DNA of 62,697 bases from an uncultured Victivallales bacterium (GTDB lineage: Bacteria > Verrucomicrobiota > Lentisphaeria > Victivallales > UBA1829), in NCBI GenBank assembly GCA_934661375.1, contig CAKUJH010000019.1, forward strand, positions 1 through 62,697, written 5' to 3'. Positions 6,860 through 14,965 of the stretch are shown in pieces. The notes beneath the pieces are model-generated. The model was not told where the DNA came from. It was given only the letters and a program-made list of their open reading frames with translations, and did not search any database. How positions within the stretch are numbered: the first letter of the stretch is position 1; each line of letters begins with the position of its first letter. The position numbers and the translations under genes were made by a program.

Positions 6860-7648
6860 TCAGACTTTGCGGATATCCGTCTCTTTCAAATCCAAAAGCT
6901 CCGCTGCAATGTATCCTTTTTCCATTTTGGAAATGGCAGATGCTTCATGCGCATCCGAACCGAATGTGAACTGACAGCCGCATTTTTTCGCCAGACGGAA
7001 CATCTGCATGAAACTACTTTTTTCCATCTGCCCAATACTGCACTCCCTAAAAATCGACATGTTGATCTCCATCGCGATCTTCTTTTCTGCGGCAAGCTCA
7101 AACGCCTTGCAGAAGCGGGTCTCCCCGATCAGCGGAAGCAGTTCTTCACTCGGATACGGACAGCACACCGCCTCAAACGGATGTGCAATCGCAGTGATCC
7201 ATTGTGCAACGGGACTTGAGAGGATATCCATGAATGCCTGATACATGAAATCCGCATGCTGCTAGTGATCTGCATAATATTCCTTCGGCATAGTAATATG
7301 CGTATGGGAATTCGGCACGATCATGAAATCCAGTTTTTCCGCCGTTTCTTCCGTGACTGCGGGACCGCGCATGGCAAGAGAGTATTCCGCTTCCGCTCCG
7401 AACAGAAAACGGAGTCCGTTTTCCTGACCTTTGCTCCAGTCCTTTTTGATCTCGGAGATATGAGCGAAATCCTGCTTCTGGTACCATTCAATCGCACCGG
7501 GAATATGTTCATCCCAGAAATGATTGGCAATGCCGCAGGTTGTGATCCCTGCCGAATGAAAGGCGGGGATATAACTTTCCACTGTTGCATTCTTGTCTGC
7601 ACACAGGGAAAGATTGGTGTGAATGTGCAAATCCTGTTCGATTTTCAT
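6860..7648 (-). pseudogene. PHP-domain phosphoesterase, interrupted by an in-frame amber codon
   Basis: The ATG at 7648 follows GGAGAG. The product starts MKIEQDLHIHTNLSLCADKN, with the H-x-H metal-binding motif of PHP phosphoesterases (HisJ/PolX-PHP type). It continues with ANHFWDEH and a FGAEAEY block, then hits TAG at 7262-7264 after YYADH. The same frame stays open past the stop (QHADFMYQAFMDI...) with AHPFEAV and the C-terminal FTFGSDAHE metal ligand block, ending at 6860. A single CAG-to-TAG change would explain this. An intact product would be 262 aa, normal for the family. It is either a recent pseudogene, a read-through case or a sequence error. The gene is flanked by a 46-bp inverted repeat. 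Confidence 0.8.
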
Positions 7649-7795
7649 AAGACACTCTCCAGTTTGTATAAATAACGTTCTGTCAAATTTCCTTAAATTA
7701 ATCAGACCTTCAGAACAGACTCTCTGGCAGAATCTTGTTTCATTGCCGGTATTTCTTTCGTTTGTTTTCACCCAATACTCATCTAATTCGATGGT

Positions 7796-7825
7796 ACTAT
7801 AGCATATGTTTTGAAGATTTGTCAA
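7796..7825 (-). promoter_or_regulatory. Sigma70-type promoter of the PHP gene
   Basis: The -35 TTGACA (7820-7825) and -10 TATAGT (7796-7801) have an 18-bp spacer. The start site near 7789 gives an unusually long leader of about 140 nt before the ATG at 7648. Confidence 0.6.
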
Positions 7826-7861
7826 GCGCATTGTTAAAAAATCACTGAGTTAATTGAAAAA

Positions 7862-7907
7862 AGACGCGACTGCAAAAAGGGATTTGAAGCTGTTTCCTGA
7901 TGAAGGA
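7862..7907 (+). repeat. 46-bp inverted repeat, right arm
   Basis: Partner of 6471-6516, with three mismatches. There is no transposase gene between the arms. Confidence 0.8.
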
Positions 7908-8112
7908 ATTTCCCCTGTTGAGCACCTTTCGGCAGCGGCATCGAAAGGCATCCGGACACCGCCGCAAAAAAAATCCAGCCAGCCAGAAACTGCGGCTTCG
8001 GTTTATCAGAAAATATAACTTATTATTTTTTATGTTTTCAGAATATATCCCATAATTGCGAAATCGTTCTGTCTGTTTCCATCATTTTTTCCGAAAGTCG
8101 ACATCCGGACAA

Positions 8113-8140
8113 TTGACACGGCGTTTTTCCAGTGTATAAT
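8113..8140 (+). promoter_or_regulatory. Consensus sigma70 promoter for the dehydrogenase/MocA pair
   Basis: The -35 TTGACA (8113-8118), a 16-bp spacer and -10 TATAAT (8135-8140) match the consensus exactly. The transcription start is about 8147, roughly 30 bases before the chosen ATG. Confidence 0.75.
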
Positions 8141-8175
8141 GTAATGAAAGAGCAACTGCCATGAAAGGATGTCTC

Positions 8176-9201
8176 ATGAAAATTTCATACGTTTATTTCC
8201 CGGAAAAAGAAAAGGCGGCTTTTGCCGAAGAGGAACTTGACACCAATCTGACCGGCAGCCAAGTACTGGTCAAAAGCGAATACGACCTGATCAGCGCAGG
8301 AACAGAACTCGCGAATTACCATGATCTTCCGAACACCACACGCGGCATGGTCATCAATCATAAATTCCCGCGCTATCCCGGTTATACCCTCTCCGGTCAT
8401 GTGGTGAAAACCGGTCCGGAAGTGAAATCGCTGAAACCCGGCGACAAAGTGGCGATGCACTGGTGCGGACACCGTTCCTGGGTGCTTACCGAAGAAGCGG
8501 AGCTGTTCCGTCTGCCCGATGATTTCGACATGAAGACCGCCGCTTTTACCCACCTTGCCAGTTTCCCGCTCCTCGGCGTACGGAAACTTCAGATACAACT
8601 CGGTGAATCCGTGATGGTTGCGGGTCTCGGTCTGCTGGGACTCATTGCAGTTCAGCTGGCAAAACTTTCCGGCGGCTATCCGGTGCTGGCATGTGATTTT
8701 TCGGAAGAACGGCGACAGCTTGCCCTTCAGCTCGGCGCGGATTATGCACTGGATCCGCGCGAGCCGGATTTCATACAGAAAGTATGTGATCTGACGGATG
8801 GCGGTGTCAACGCGGTCGTGGAAGTTACCGGTTATCTTTCCGGTTTGCAGCAGGCTTTGGAATATACCGCAAGATTCGGACGCATCAGCATTCTTGGCTG
8901 CACGCGTATTTCCGATCAGCCGATCAATGTCTACCAGTACATTCACTGCAAAGGAATTCAGCTCATCGGCGCACACACATCCACCCGGCCGGAAGTCGAT
9001 TCTTATCCCGGATACTGGACGTGCAAAGATGACTACCGGACTTTTGTCAAACTCGTCCAGACGGGCAAACTGAATGTTGCTCCATTATACAGCCGTATCG
9101 AATCACCGCATGATGCGGAACAGATTTACCGGCTGCTCGGATTCGAAAAGAACCCGCCGCTCGGCATTCTGTTCGACTGGACCGGAATTGACCCGGAATA
9201 A
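8176..9201 (+). CDS. Medium-chain dehydrogenase/reductase (zinc-type alcohol/sugar dehydrogenase-like), 341 aa
   Basis: I start at the ATG at 8176 because AAGGA lies 7-8 bases upstream; the ATG at 8161 lacks a site. The N-terminal GroES-like domain has SAGTEL, typical of the MDR subgroup acting on sugars and cyclitols, and a YPGYTLSGHVVKTG strand. The Rossmann domain begins near residue 145 with VMVAGLGLLGLIAVQLAKLS (G-x-G-x-x-G) and later VVEVTG and ILGC. The usual four-cysteine structural zinc loop is not visible. Predicted reaction: NAD(P)-dependent oxidation of a polyol or sugar hydroxyl in the cytoplasm. It is followed after 21 bp by a MocA-type oxidoreductase, so the pair probably processes one substrate. 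The substrate cannot be read from sequence. Confidence 0.85.
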   Translation: MKISYVYFPEKEKAAFAEEELDTNLTGSQVLVKSEYDLISAGTELANYHDLPNTTRGMVINHKFPRYPGYTLSGHVVKTGPEVKSLKPGDKVAMHWCGHRSWVLTEEAELFRLPDDFDMKTAAFTHLASFPLLGVRKLQIQLGESVMVAGLGLLGLIAVQLAKLSGGYPVLACDFSEERRQLALQLGADYALDPREPDFIQKVCDLTDGGVNAVVEVTGYLSGLQQALEYTARFGRISILGCTRISDQPINVYQYIHCKGIQLIGAHTSTRPEVDSYPGYWTCKDDYRTFVKLVQTGKLNVAPLYSRIESPHDAEQIYRLLGFEKNPPLGILFDWTGIDPE

Positions 9202-9222
9202 GAGATTGACAGGAGACGGATC

Positions 9223-10242
9223 ATGAAGAAAAAGCTGAAAGTCATTCAATACGGAATCAACCATGAACATGCCCCCGGCAAGTATCAGTCGCTCGGTCTG
9301 CTGAAAGATATTTTCGAACTGGTCGGTGTGGTGGACGACACGGATTTGAAGTCGCCCAGTATGCCGATCGACCGTGAAATATACCGGGATGCGCCGTTCA
9401 TTTCCAGCGAAGCCGCGTTGAATTATCCGGATCTGGATTGCGTTCTGGTCGAAGTTCCGAATCTGGAACTGGTCCGGATCGGGAAAATGTTCGCCGAACG
9501 CGGCATTCCCATGCACATGGACAAACCCTGCGGCGAATCGCTCGAACCGTATCGCGAATTGCTGGAACTCTGTGAACAGAAACATCTTCCATTTCAGATG
9601 GGATACATGTACCGCGGCAATCCTGCGCTGAATTATCTTCAGACCCTGCTTCGGGAAGGTGCGCTGGGCGATATTTCGGAAGTCCAGATGGATATGAATC
9701 ATGGTTACGGAGGAACGCGTTATCAGGAATATCTCGGCGTATTCAAAGGTGGCATCATGTTCAATCTGGGATGTCATCTGATTGATTTTGTGGTGTCCGT
9801 ATTCGGTGCGCCGGAACAGGTTACGCCGTTTCTGAAATCGACTCCGGATGTTGCACCGCATATCCGAAACAACGCGCTTGCCGTCCTGGAGTATCTTCAT
9901 ACAGTTGTCATGCTACGAGCCTGTTCACATCAGACAGCCGGAACCAATTACCGCCGCTGGTGTTTTATCGGTTCCAACGGCATGGCGGAAGTCCGGCCGC
10001 CGGAACGTTTCGACGGAAAGCCGGTGGAACTGCATCTCATTCTGAAAAACTCTGCCGCTCATCTGCCTGCCGGAGAAACCACCATTCAATTCCCGCCGCA
10101 GCAGGATCGCTATATAGTTCAGCTGAAGGAATTTGCAGAAATCATCCGCGGAGAGAAAATCAATCCGTATACTTATGCCCATGACCTGCTGGTTCACAAA
10201 ATAACCCTTGCTGCCGCTGGATACATGAAATATAAAATATGA
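9223..10242 (+). CDS. Gfo/Idh/MocA-family oxidoreductase, 339 aa
   Basis: The ATG follows AGGAGA. The N-terminal Rossmann half includes VIQYGINHEHAPGKYQSLGL, a modified nucleotide loop, then VVEVPNLEL and the family EKP-equivalent at HMDKPCGES, where the Lys is the conserved catalytic-region lysine. Further on, MFNLGCHLIDFVVSVFG is the G-x-x-x-D-x-x-H-like region of the substrate domain. Length is typical. It forms a two-gene operon with the dehydrogenase upstream, after the consensus promoter at 8113-8140. Likely role: a second NAD(P)-linked redox step on a sugar or cyclitol. The degenerate first Gly motif is unusual and might alter cofactor binding. Confidence 0.85.
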   Translation: MKKKLKVIQYGINHEHAPGKYQSLGLLKDIFELVGVVDDTDLKSPSMPIDREIYRDAPFISSEAALNYPDLDCVLVEVPNLELVRIGKMFAERGIPMHMDKPCGESLEPYRELLELCEQKHLPFQMGYMYRGNPALNYLQTLLREGALGDISEVQMDMNHGYGGTRYQEYLGVFKGGIMFNLGCHLIDFVVSVFGAPEQVTPFLKSTPDVAPHIRNNALAVLEYLHTVVMLRACSHQTAGTNYRRWCFIGSNGMAEVRPPERFDGKPVELHLILKNSAAHLPAGETTIQFPPQQDRYIVQLKEFAEIIRGEKINPYTYAHDLLVHKITLAAAGYMKYKI

Positions 10243-10289
10243 AAAAAGAGCCGTGCCCGCAATTCCGGCGAGGAAAAAACGGACACGGC
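10242..10289 (-). terminator. Intrinsic terminator of the rph transcription unit
   Basis: On the minus strand GCCGTGTCCG pairs with CGGGCACGGC (one mismatch), followed by TCTTTTTTC. It lies between the convergent rph and MocA genes and touches the MocA stop codon. Confidence 0.75.
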
Positions 10290-10307
10290 AGGGAGGGGGA
10301 TTCTATC

Positions 10308-11114
10308 TCAATTCTGATTTTTCAACGCATTGTCCAATGTCTCACTCAGACTGCCGAACGATTTCGGAGAAGGACGGGGTGTCGGACGGTCGCCAATGAC
10401 TTTGCGCTGTTCCTGGAACAGTGTATCCAGACCGCCTTTGGCAAGATCCAGCATTTTATCCAGTTCGGCACGGCTGAACGGAACTTCTTCGGCAGTCCCC
10501 TGCACTTCAATCAGCTTGCCGGATTCCGTCATGACTACATTCATATCCACATCCGCAGACGAATCTTCTTCGTAGCAGAGGTCCAGCAGACACTCGCCAT
10601 TCTTCATGCCGACACTGACCGCCGCGACATTTTCCCGCATGGGGAAACGCGGAATCAGCTTCTTTTCCATCAGTTTGCGGAACGCCATCTGAAGAGCAAC
10701 CGAAGCTCCGGTAATTGAGGCACAGCGCGTACCGCCGTTGGCGTCCATCACATCGCAGTCAATGTAAATCGTATTCTGTCCCAGTGCCACCAGGTCGATT
10801 ACGGAACGGAAGGAACGGCCGATCAGCCGCTGAATTTCCATGGTGCGCCCGCTCTGTTTGCCGCGGGACGCCTCGCGCTGACACCGCTGATGCGTGGAGG
10901 CGGGAAGCAGACCGTATTCGCAGGTCAGCCAGCCGCCGGGGACACCCTGCTGGCGCATCCAGGACGGCACACCGGCTTCAAAGGACACGGCGCAGATGAC
11001 CTTTGTTCCGCCCATGTCGATCAGAGCCGAACCGACCGGATGATTCAGAAATCCCGGAACAATCCTGATTTTGCGCAGCTGATCATTTCGGCGTCCATCC
11101 ACTCTCTTCATCAT
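10308..11114 (-). CDS. rph: Ribonuclease PH
   Basis: This is the phosphorolytic 3'-to-5' exoribonuclease that trims tRNA 3' ends and forms a hexameric PNPase-like ring. The sequence starts with the family's RxDGRRNDQLR block, then GSALIDMGGTKVICAV. A SGRTMEIQRLIGRSFRSVID stretch contains the phosphate-binding arginines. IDCDVMDANGGTRCASITGA and DLCYEEDSSADVDMNVVMT follow; the last holds the catalytic acidic residues. It has about 268 aa, slightly longer than the usual 240 because of a Pro/Ser-rich tail. The start could be either of two adjacent ATGs at 11114 and 11111, after AAGGA. It is preceded on the same strand by the SRP RNA and closes the kdsD-to-rph run. Confidence 0.97.
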   Translation of the reverse strand: MMKRVDGRRNDQLRKIRIVPGFLNHPVGSALIDMGGTKVICAVSFEAGVPSWMRQQGVPGGWLTCEYGLLPASTHQRCQREASRGKQSGRTMEIQRLIGRSFRSVIDLVALGQNTIYIDCDVMDANGGTRCASITGASVALQMAFRKLMEKKLIPRFPMRENVAAVSVGMKNGECLLDLCYEEDSSADVDMNVVMTESGKLIEVQGTAEEVPFSRAELDKMLDLAKGGLDTLFQEQRKVIGDRPTPRPSPKSFGSLSETLDNALKNQN

Positions 11115-11131
11115 GCACCATCCTTGCGATT

Positions 11132-11248
11132 AAAAAAAGCCGTCAGCGACAGAAAATCCACGGCGCCCGGTCACAACGCTTATGGCTGCCTGGTTCCCCA
11201 TCTGACCCGTTCACGCGCTTCCGACGCATGGGTTCCGCCGCTGACGAC
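11132..11248 (-). ncRNA. ffs: Small signal recognition particle RNA (4.5S type)
   Basis: On the minus strand the region folds as an SRP hairpin. The 5' CGTCAGCG (within 11239-11248) pairs with the 3' CGCTGACG just before a run of seven T (11132-11138). The apical part contains GGTCAGATGGGGAACCAGG followed by GCAGCC and ATAAGCG. This is the conserved domain IV: GGAA tetraloop, UCAG on the 5' side and GCAG on the 3' side of the symmetric Ffh-binding loop. The RNA is about 110 nt, lacks an Alu domain and carries its own terminator. It sits between accD and rph. One position of the 3' internal loop reads GGCAG where AGCAG is usual. A covariance-model search would settle the exact ends. Confidence 0.85.
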
Positions 11249-11267
11249 AAAACTTATTTCATGCGAA

Positions 11268-12215
11268 TCAGGCCTCTGTTTTAGCGGCCTTCTTTTTGCT
11301 TGACCCTATACTATTAGCACAAAAAGTGAAATATTCAAGGCACAAACCGATTTCATATCGTAAATTTTTTCGATCTATGATCCGGTCGATCAATCCTTTT
11401 TTCAGCAGAAACTCCGCAGTCTGAAAGCCTTCCGGCAAATGAGCCTGGGTTGTGTCCTTGATGACCCGCGGTCCGGCAAAACCGATCAGAGCCTCCGGTT
11501 CCGCCACGATGAGGTCGCCCAGCGAGGCAAAACTGGCTGTAACACCGGCGGTTGTCGGGTGTGTCATAATCACAATGTAAGGCAGTCCGGCTTCCTTGTG
11601 CATTTCCAGCGCGCCGCTGGTTTTTGCCATCTGCATCAGACTGATCATGCCTTCATACATACGCGCGCCGCCGCTGGCGGTCACCATGATGACCGGCAGT
11701 CTGTGTGCAGTACCGTATTCAATGAGACGGGTTACCTTTTCACCGACAACTGCCCCCATGCTGGCTCCGAGAAAACGGAAATCCATCACGCCGAGCGCAT
11801 ATGGAATGCCGTTCAATCTGGCGGTTCCGCAAACCACCGCTTCCTTCAAGCCGGTTTTGGCTTTGCTGCCCGCCAGCTTGTCGGAATAGGATGCTACGCC
11901 GGTGAATTTCAGCGTGTCAACCGATTCCATATCGGCATCCAGTTCCTGAAAAGACCCGGAATCCGTCAGCAGTTCGATCCGCTGTGCCGCCGTCAGCGGA
12001 TAATGACAGCCGCAGCGGGGACAGATATTCAGGTTCTCCTGCCGGGTTCTGGTGAAATTCATTTCACCGCACTTCTTGCATTTTTCCCACAAGCCTTCGG
12101 GAATTTCCTTTTTCTTCAGCGGTTCCGCGGCAAGCCCGGAATGGTGAACGGAATCCGCCGGAACAGTTGTCCCGCCCAGCGTGGAATACTTCGATTTTCT
12201 GAACAAAATTGCCAT
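11268..12215 (-). CDS. accD: Acetyl-CoA carboxylase carboxyltransferase subunit beta
   Basis: The start MAILFRKSKY at 12215 is the family N-terminus; a long in-frame extension upstream lies inside comF-like coding sequence and is rejected. The zinc ribbon is visible at residues 45-67 as C-x2-C (CKKCGEMN) and C-x2-C (CPRCGCHY). The crotonase-fold half has MDFRFLGASMGAVVGEKVTR, SGGARMYEGMISLMQMAKTS and FAGPRVI, all standard for AccD. With AccA it transfers the carboxyl group from biotin to acetyl-CoA in fatty-acid synthesis. It has 315 aa and is complete. It is nearly contiguous with the ComF-family gene upstream. accA is not in this window. Confidence 0.95.
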   Translation of the reverse strand: MAILFRKSKYSTLGGTTVPADSVHHSGLAAEPLKKKEIPEGLWEKCKKCGEMNFTRTRQENLNICPRCGCHYPLTAAQRIELLTDSGSFQELDADMESVDTLKFTGVASYSDKLAGSKAKTGLKEAVVCGTARLNGIPYALGVMDFRFLGASMGAVVGEKVTRLIEYGTAHRLPVIMVTASGGARMYEGMISLMQMAKTSGALEMHKEAGLPYIVIMTHPTTAGVTASFASLGDLIVAEPEALIGFAGPRVIKDTTQAHLPEGFQTAEFLLKKGLIDRIIDRKNLRYEIGLCLEYFTFCANSIGSSKKKAAKTEA

Positions 12216-12220
12216 AGGTA

Positions 12221-12931
12221 TCAGTCCCTTTGTCTTCGTGCCAGCACCAGTACATTGACTTCCGCCGCTCCTGCATCCAGCAGAACGCGCGCCCCGGCTG
12301 TCAGCGTGGAACCAGTCGTCATAACATCGTCTACCAGTAATATACACCCGTTTTTGCCATTTGTCGAGTCCCGAATTGAAAATGCTCCATCTAAATTGCG
12401 GATTCTTGCTTCCCGGTCCAGACGCGCCTGCTGATGTGTCCATCTTTTCCGCCGCAGCAGATTCCGCACCGGCACGCCCAGTTCCGCTCCCATCTGCTGC
12501 GACAGCAGTTCCGCCTGATTGTAACCGCGCTGAAGATAACGGAACCAGTGCAGCGGCGTCGGCACAATCACATCCGGATGTATTCCCGCTTCCAGCACCG
12601 CTCCCGCCGCCAGCTGTCCAAACGCCCGTGCCAGCTCCGGCCGGTTCCGGTATTTATACCGGTAAATCGCCTCCTTTACCGGACCATCCATCCGGAACAC
12701 CGCAATTCCGCGTTTCCAGGGAAAAACATGCGGCGCATGAAGACAATCCGGACAGATCTGCAGAATTCCTCCCAGTTCGCCGCCGCAGGATGGACATGCC
12801 GGAGTATGAATGAACCGGAAACTTTTCAGACATGCCGCACAGAAATGACCGGCAATACCGTCAAACGGCTCACCGCCGCACAAGGGACAATTCAACGGAA
12901 GGTATTCCCGCAGCAATCCCCGGAAAATCAT
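12221..12931 (-). CDS. ComF-family phosphoribosyltransferase-like protein, 236 aa
   Basis: The N-terminus carries a zinc-finger-like region with several Cys pairs (CPLCGG, FCAACL, CPSCGG, CPDCL). A PRTase fold follows, with YKYRNRPELARAFGQLAA, VPTPLHWFRYLQRGYNQAEL and the PRPP-binding loop CILLVDDVMTTGSTL. This order is diagnostic of ComF/GntX. Members support DNA uptake during natural transformation, and related proteins work at stalled forks. The actual role here is not clear because no com gene cluster is nearby. It is tightly packed between the metallophosphoesterase (1 bp gap) and accD (5 bp gap), so it is part of one transcript. Confidence 0.93.
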   Translation of the reverse strand: MIFRGLLREYLPLNCPLCGGEPFDGIAGHFCAACLKSFRFIHTPACPSCGGELGGILQICPDCLHAPHVFPWKRGIAVFRMDGPVKEAIYRYKYRNRPELARAFGQLAAGAVLEAGIHPDVIVPTPLHWFRYLQRGYNQAELLSQQMGAELGVPVRNLLRRKRWTHQQARLDREARIRNLDGAFSIRDSTNGKNGCILLVDDVMTTGSTLTAGARVLLDAGAAEVNVLVLARRQRD

Positions 12932-12932
12932 C

Positions 12933-14081
12933 TCAATGCCCCGGTTCCAGTTTCCAATGCAGCAGCACTATTTCCGACGGAATCCCCAGCCGGACCGGAA
13001 ATCCGTTCCAGATCCCCGCCCCGCTGGTTATATACAGTACCGTCTTTCCTTCCCGGTAAAATCCGCGGACTCTTCCGTTGTTGCGCGCGGCAACCACCCG
13101 GCTCAGAAGCGGAACCATGCCGCCATGGGTATGACCGGACAGCTGCAAGTCCACCTGATGCCGAACCGCATCCGCCATGATTTTCGGATTATGCGCCATC
13201 AGCAGAACCGGCAGTTCCTCCGGCGCACGGTACAGTGCCCGGGACACGCTCGGCAGTTCCTCGCCGGAACGGCGCCCCGCGGAGTCGGTTACGCCAGCCA
13301 GCACAAAACCCGGTTTCACCACGTGCCGGTTCAGCAGCATCTGAATCCCCTGCGACGACAGATAATCCATCCATTCCCGGTAGCCGGAATAGTATTCATG
13401 ATTGCCCGGAACGCCGTACACCCCCAGCGGCGCCGACAGATCTTTCAGCGGTTCAAGCTCCTCGCGGTGGGTATGCAGACGCCCGTCCACGTAATCCCCC
13501 AGCAGCAGAATCAGGTCGGGTTTCAGCGCGTTGACTTTTTCCACCAGCCGACGGGTCTGTTTCCGCCCGTGAATGCGGTCCACATGAATATCGCTGACCG
13601 CGGCAATGCGGATCGTCCGCGCCGTCTCCCCGGAAATTTTTGTGACCACGGAAATCTCCTTCACTGCCGGCAGACGCAATCCGCAATAGATTCCATAAGA
13701 TGCCGTCAGGACAGACAACACAAGCATGACGAGATGCACCCTTCCCCGGACGCGGCGGAACGATTCCCCCCAATGGCTTTTCCGCCAGTAATCCAGCAAT
13801 GCCAGCAGACACACCGGCAGCAGTTCCAACACCAGAAGCAGAAAAAAAATCACTGCCGATGTATAGAGCAACGAAGACAGTATCAGAAACCAGCGCGGCA
13901 GCTGCGGTGCGAAAAACATTTCGCCGCCCAGCAGACGCACAATCAGAAATTTTCCCGTCGCCAATGCAGTCAGCGCATACAAAACAGTTTTCCAGCCCCA
14001 GGACAGTTTGACCGGATGTACAGCCCGCCAGCCGATGAACAGGAACAGCAGCACTGCCAGCAGTAAATGAAAAGACATCAT
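12933..14081 (-). CDS. Membrane-bound metallophosphoesterase (YkuE/YaeI type), 382 aa
   Basis: The first 125 residues contain about four hydrophobic segments. A calcineurin-like phosphoesterase domain follows, with all metal-binding blocks in order: VSDIHVDR (D-x-H), LLLGDYVDG (GD-x-x-D), VPGNHEYY (GNHE), MAHNP and LSGHTHGGM (GHTHGG). Such proteins are inner-membrane enzymes acting on phosphate esters; YaeI-like members cleave UDP-2,3-diacylglucosamine or related lipids. Being one gene away from kdsD makes an envelope-lipid substrate plausible but unproven. The start is at two consecutive ATGs. Its stop is 1 bp from the ComF-family gene. Confidence 0.92.
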   Translation of the reverse strand: MMSFHLLLAVLLFLFIGWRAVHPVKLSWGWKTVLYALTALATGKFLIVRLLGGEMFFAPQLPRWFLILSSLLYTSAVIFFLLLVLELLPVCLLALLDYWRKSHWGESFRRVRGRVHLVMLVLSVLTASYGIYCGLRLPAVKEISVVTKISGETARTIRIAAVSDIHVDRIHGRKQTRRLVEKVNALKPDLILLLGDYVDGRLHTHREELEPLKDLSAPLGVYGVPGNHEYYSGYREWMDYLSSQGIQMLLNRHVVKPGFVLAGVTDSAGRRSGEELPSVSRALYRAPEELPVLLMAHNPKIMADAVRHQVDLQLSGHTHGGMVPLLSRVVAARNNGRVRGFYREGKTVLYITSGAGIWNGFPVRLGIPSEIVLLHWKLEPGH

Positions 14082-14090
14082 GATTTCACC

Positions 14091-14942
14091 TCAGCTCAAT
14101 GGAACAGTGGATACGTAATTCACGTCCGGATATTCCTGCCGCAGACGCTCCACATCCGGTTCAGCAAGAACAGTTTCCGCCGCACGGATATTTTCCGGAA
14201 GATGCGCCGGATTCTTCATCGCGGTAATCGTCCCGATATTTTTCTGCGACATCAGCCACGCCAATGCCAGCTGATACAGCGACAGTTCATACTTGCGGCA
14301 CAGTTCCTCCGTCAGAGGACACGTTTCCACGCCGCGCACCGGACGCCATGCCTGGACCAGCACATCGTGTTCCCGGCAGAAATCCAGCAGCCCGGATGAT
14401 TCCGGTTCCCGGAACTTCAAACTGTAATGCACCTGATTCAGCACGATCGGCACACTGGATGCCCGCATGGCACGTTCCAGCCGCGTCGGTGCGAAATTGC
14501 TGACGCCGATATGGCGGACCAGTTTCCGTTCGACCAGCTCATTCATCGCGCCGATGGTTTCCTCCAGCGGAACCTGTTCCGAAACCTGATGATAAAGATA
14601 CAGATCCAAATAATCTGTTCCCAGCCGCCGCAGAGAATTTTCCGCCGCACGCAGCACATCATCCCGTTTCAGATGTGTTTTCCAGACTTTGGAAATCAGG
14701 AACAGTCCGGCGCGGGGATAGCCCGCAATGGCACGCCCGGTCAGTGTTTCCGCATAACCCCCGGCATAATATTCCGCCGTGTCGATCAGGGAAAATCCGG
14801 CTTCGATTCCGGCTTGAAGCGCGGCAATCTGACCGGCGTCGTCATTCGCCGGATCGCGGGTCTCGCGTCCCCCGAACAGCCAAGTCCCCATTCCCAGCAC
14901 CGGCAGTGAAAACCCGTTTTTCAGAAGCACCTTCCGCATCAT
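14091..14942 (-). CDS. Aldo/keto reductase, 283 aa
   Basis: The AKR TIM barrel shows all four catalytic positions: Asp and Tyr in FSLIDTAEYY, Lys in FLISKVWKTH, and His in LYLYHQ. The GMGTW strand opens the barrel, and the C-terminal AMKNPAHLPENIRA block is the NADPH-binding segment. Predicted activity is NADPH-dependent reduction of an aldehyde or ketone in the cytoplasm. It starts at one of two adjacent ATGs, with GAGG upstream favouring the second (14939). It lies between kdsD and the metallophosphoesterase in the same transcript; a detoxification role is a guess. Confidence 0.93.
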   Translation of the reverse strand: MMRKVLLKNGFSLPVLGMGTWLFGGRETRDPANDDAGQIAALQAGIEAGFSLIDTAEYYAGGYAETLTGRAIAGYPRAGLFLISKVWKTHLKRDDVLRAAENSLRRLGTDYLDLYLYHQVSEQVPLEETIGAMNELVERKLVRHIGVSNFAPTRLERAMRASSVPIVLNQVHYSLKFREPESSGLLDFCREHDVLVQAWRPVRGVETCPLTEELCRKYELSLYQLALAWLMSQKNIGTITAMKNPAHLPENIRAAETVLAEPDVERLRQEYPDVNYVSTVPLS

Positions 14943-14965
14943 GTCCTCTGCGCCGAAAACTATTC

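Larger units (their letters stand above)
7649..8112. other. Non-coding stretch between divergent transcription units
   Basis: It holds the PHP promoter and its roughly 140-nt leader, and the right arm of the inverted repeat at 7862-7907. On the plus strand a short frame through the repeat reads ATAKRDLKLFPDEGISPVEH; the left arm encodes nearly the same words on the opposite strand. I see no start site and regard it as repeat sequence rather than a gene. Confidence 0.4.

Noticed and set aside
6471..7907. Insertion sequence bounded by the 46-bp inverted repeat
   Set aside because: No transposase-like frame between the arms and no visible target duplication; reported only as an inverted repeat.
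12216..12443. N-terminal extension of AccD (76 residues)
   Set aside because: It lies within the ComF-family coding region in another frame, and the AccD family starts at MAILF.
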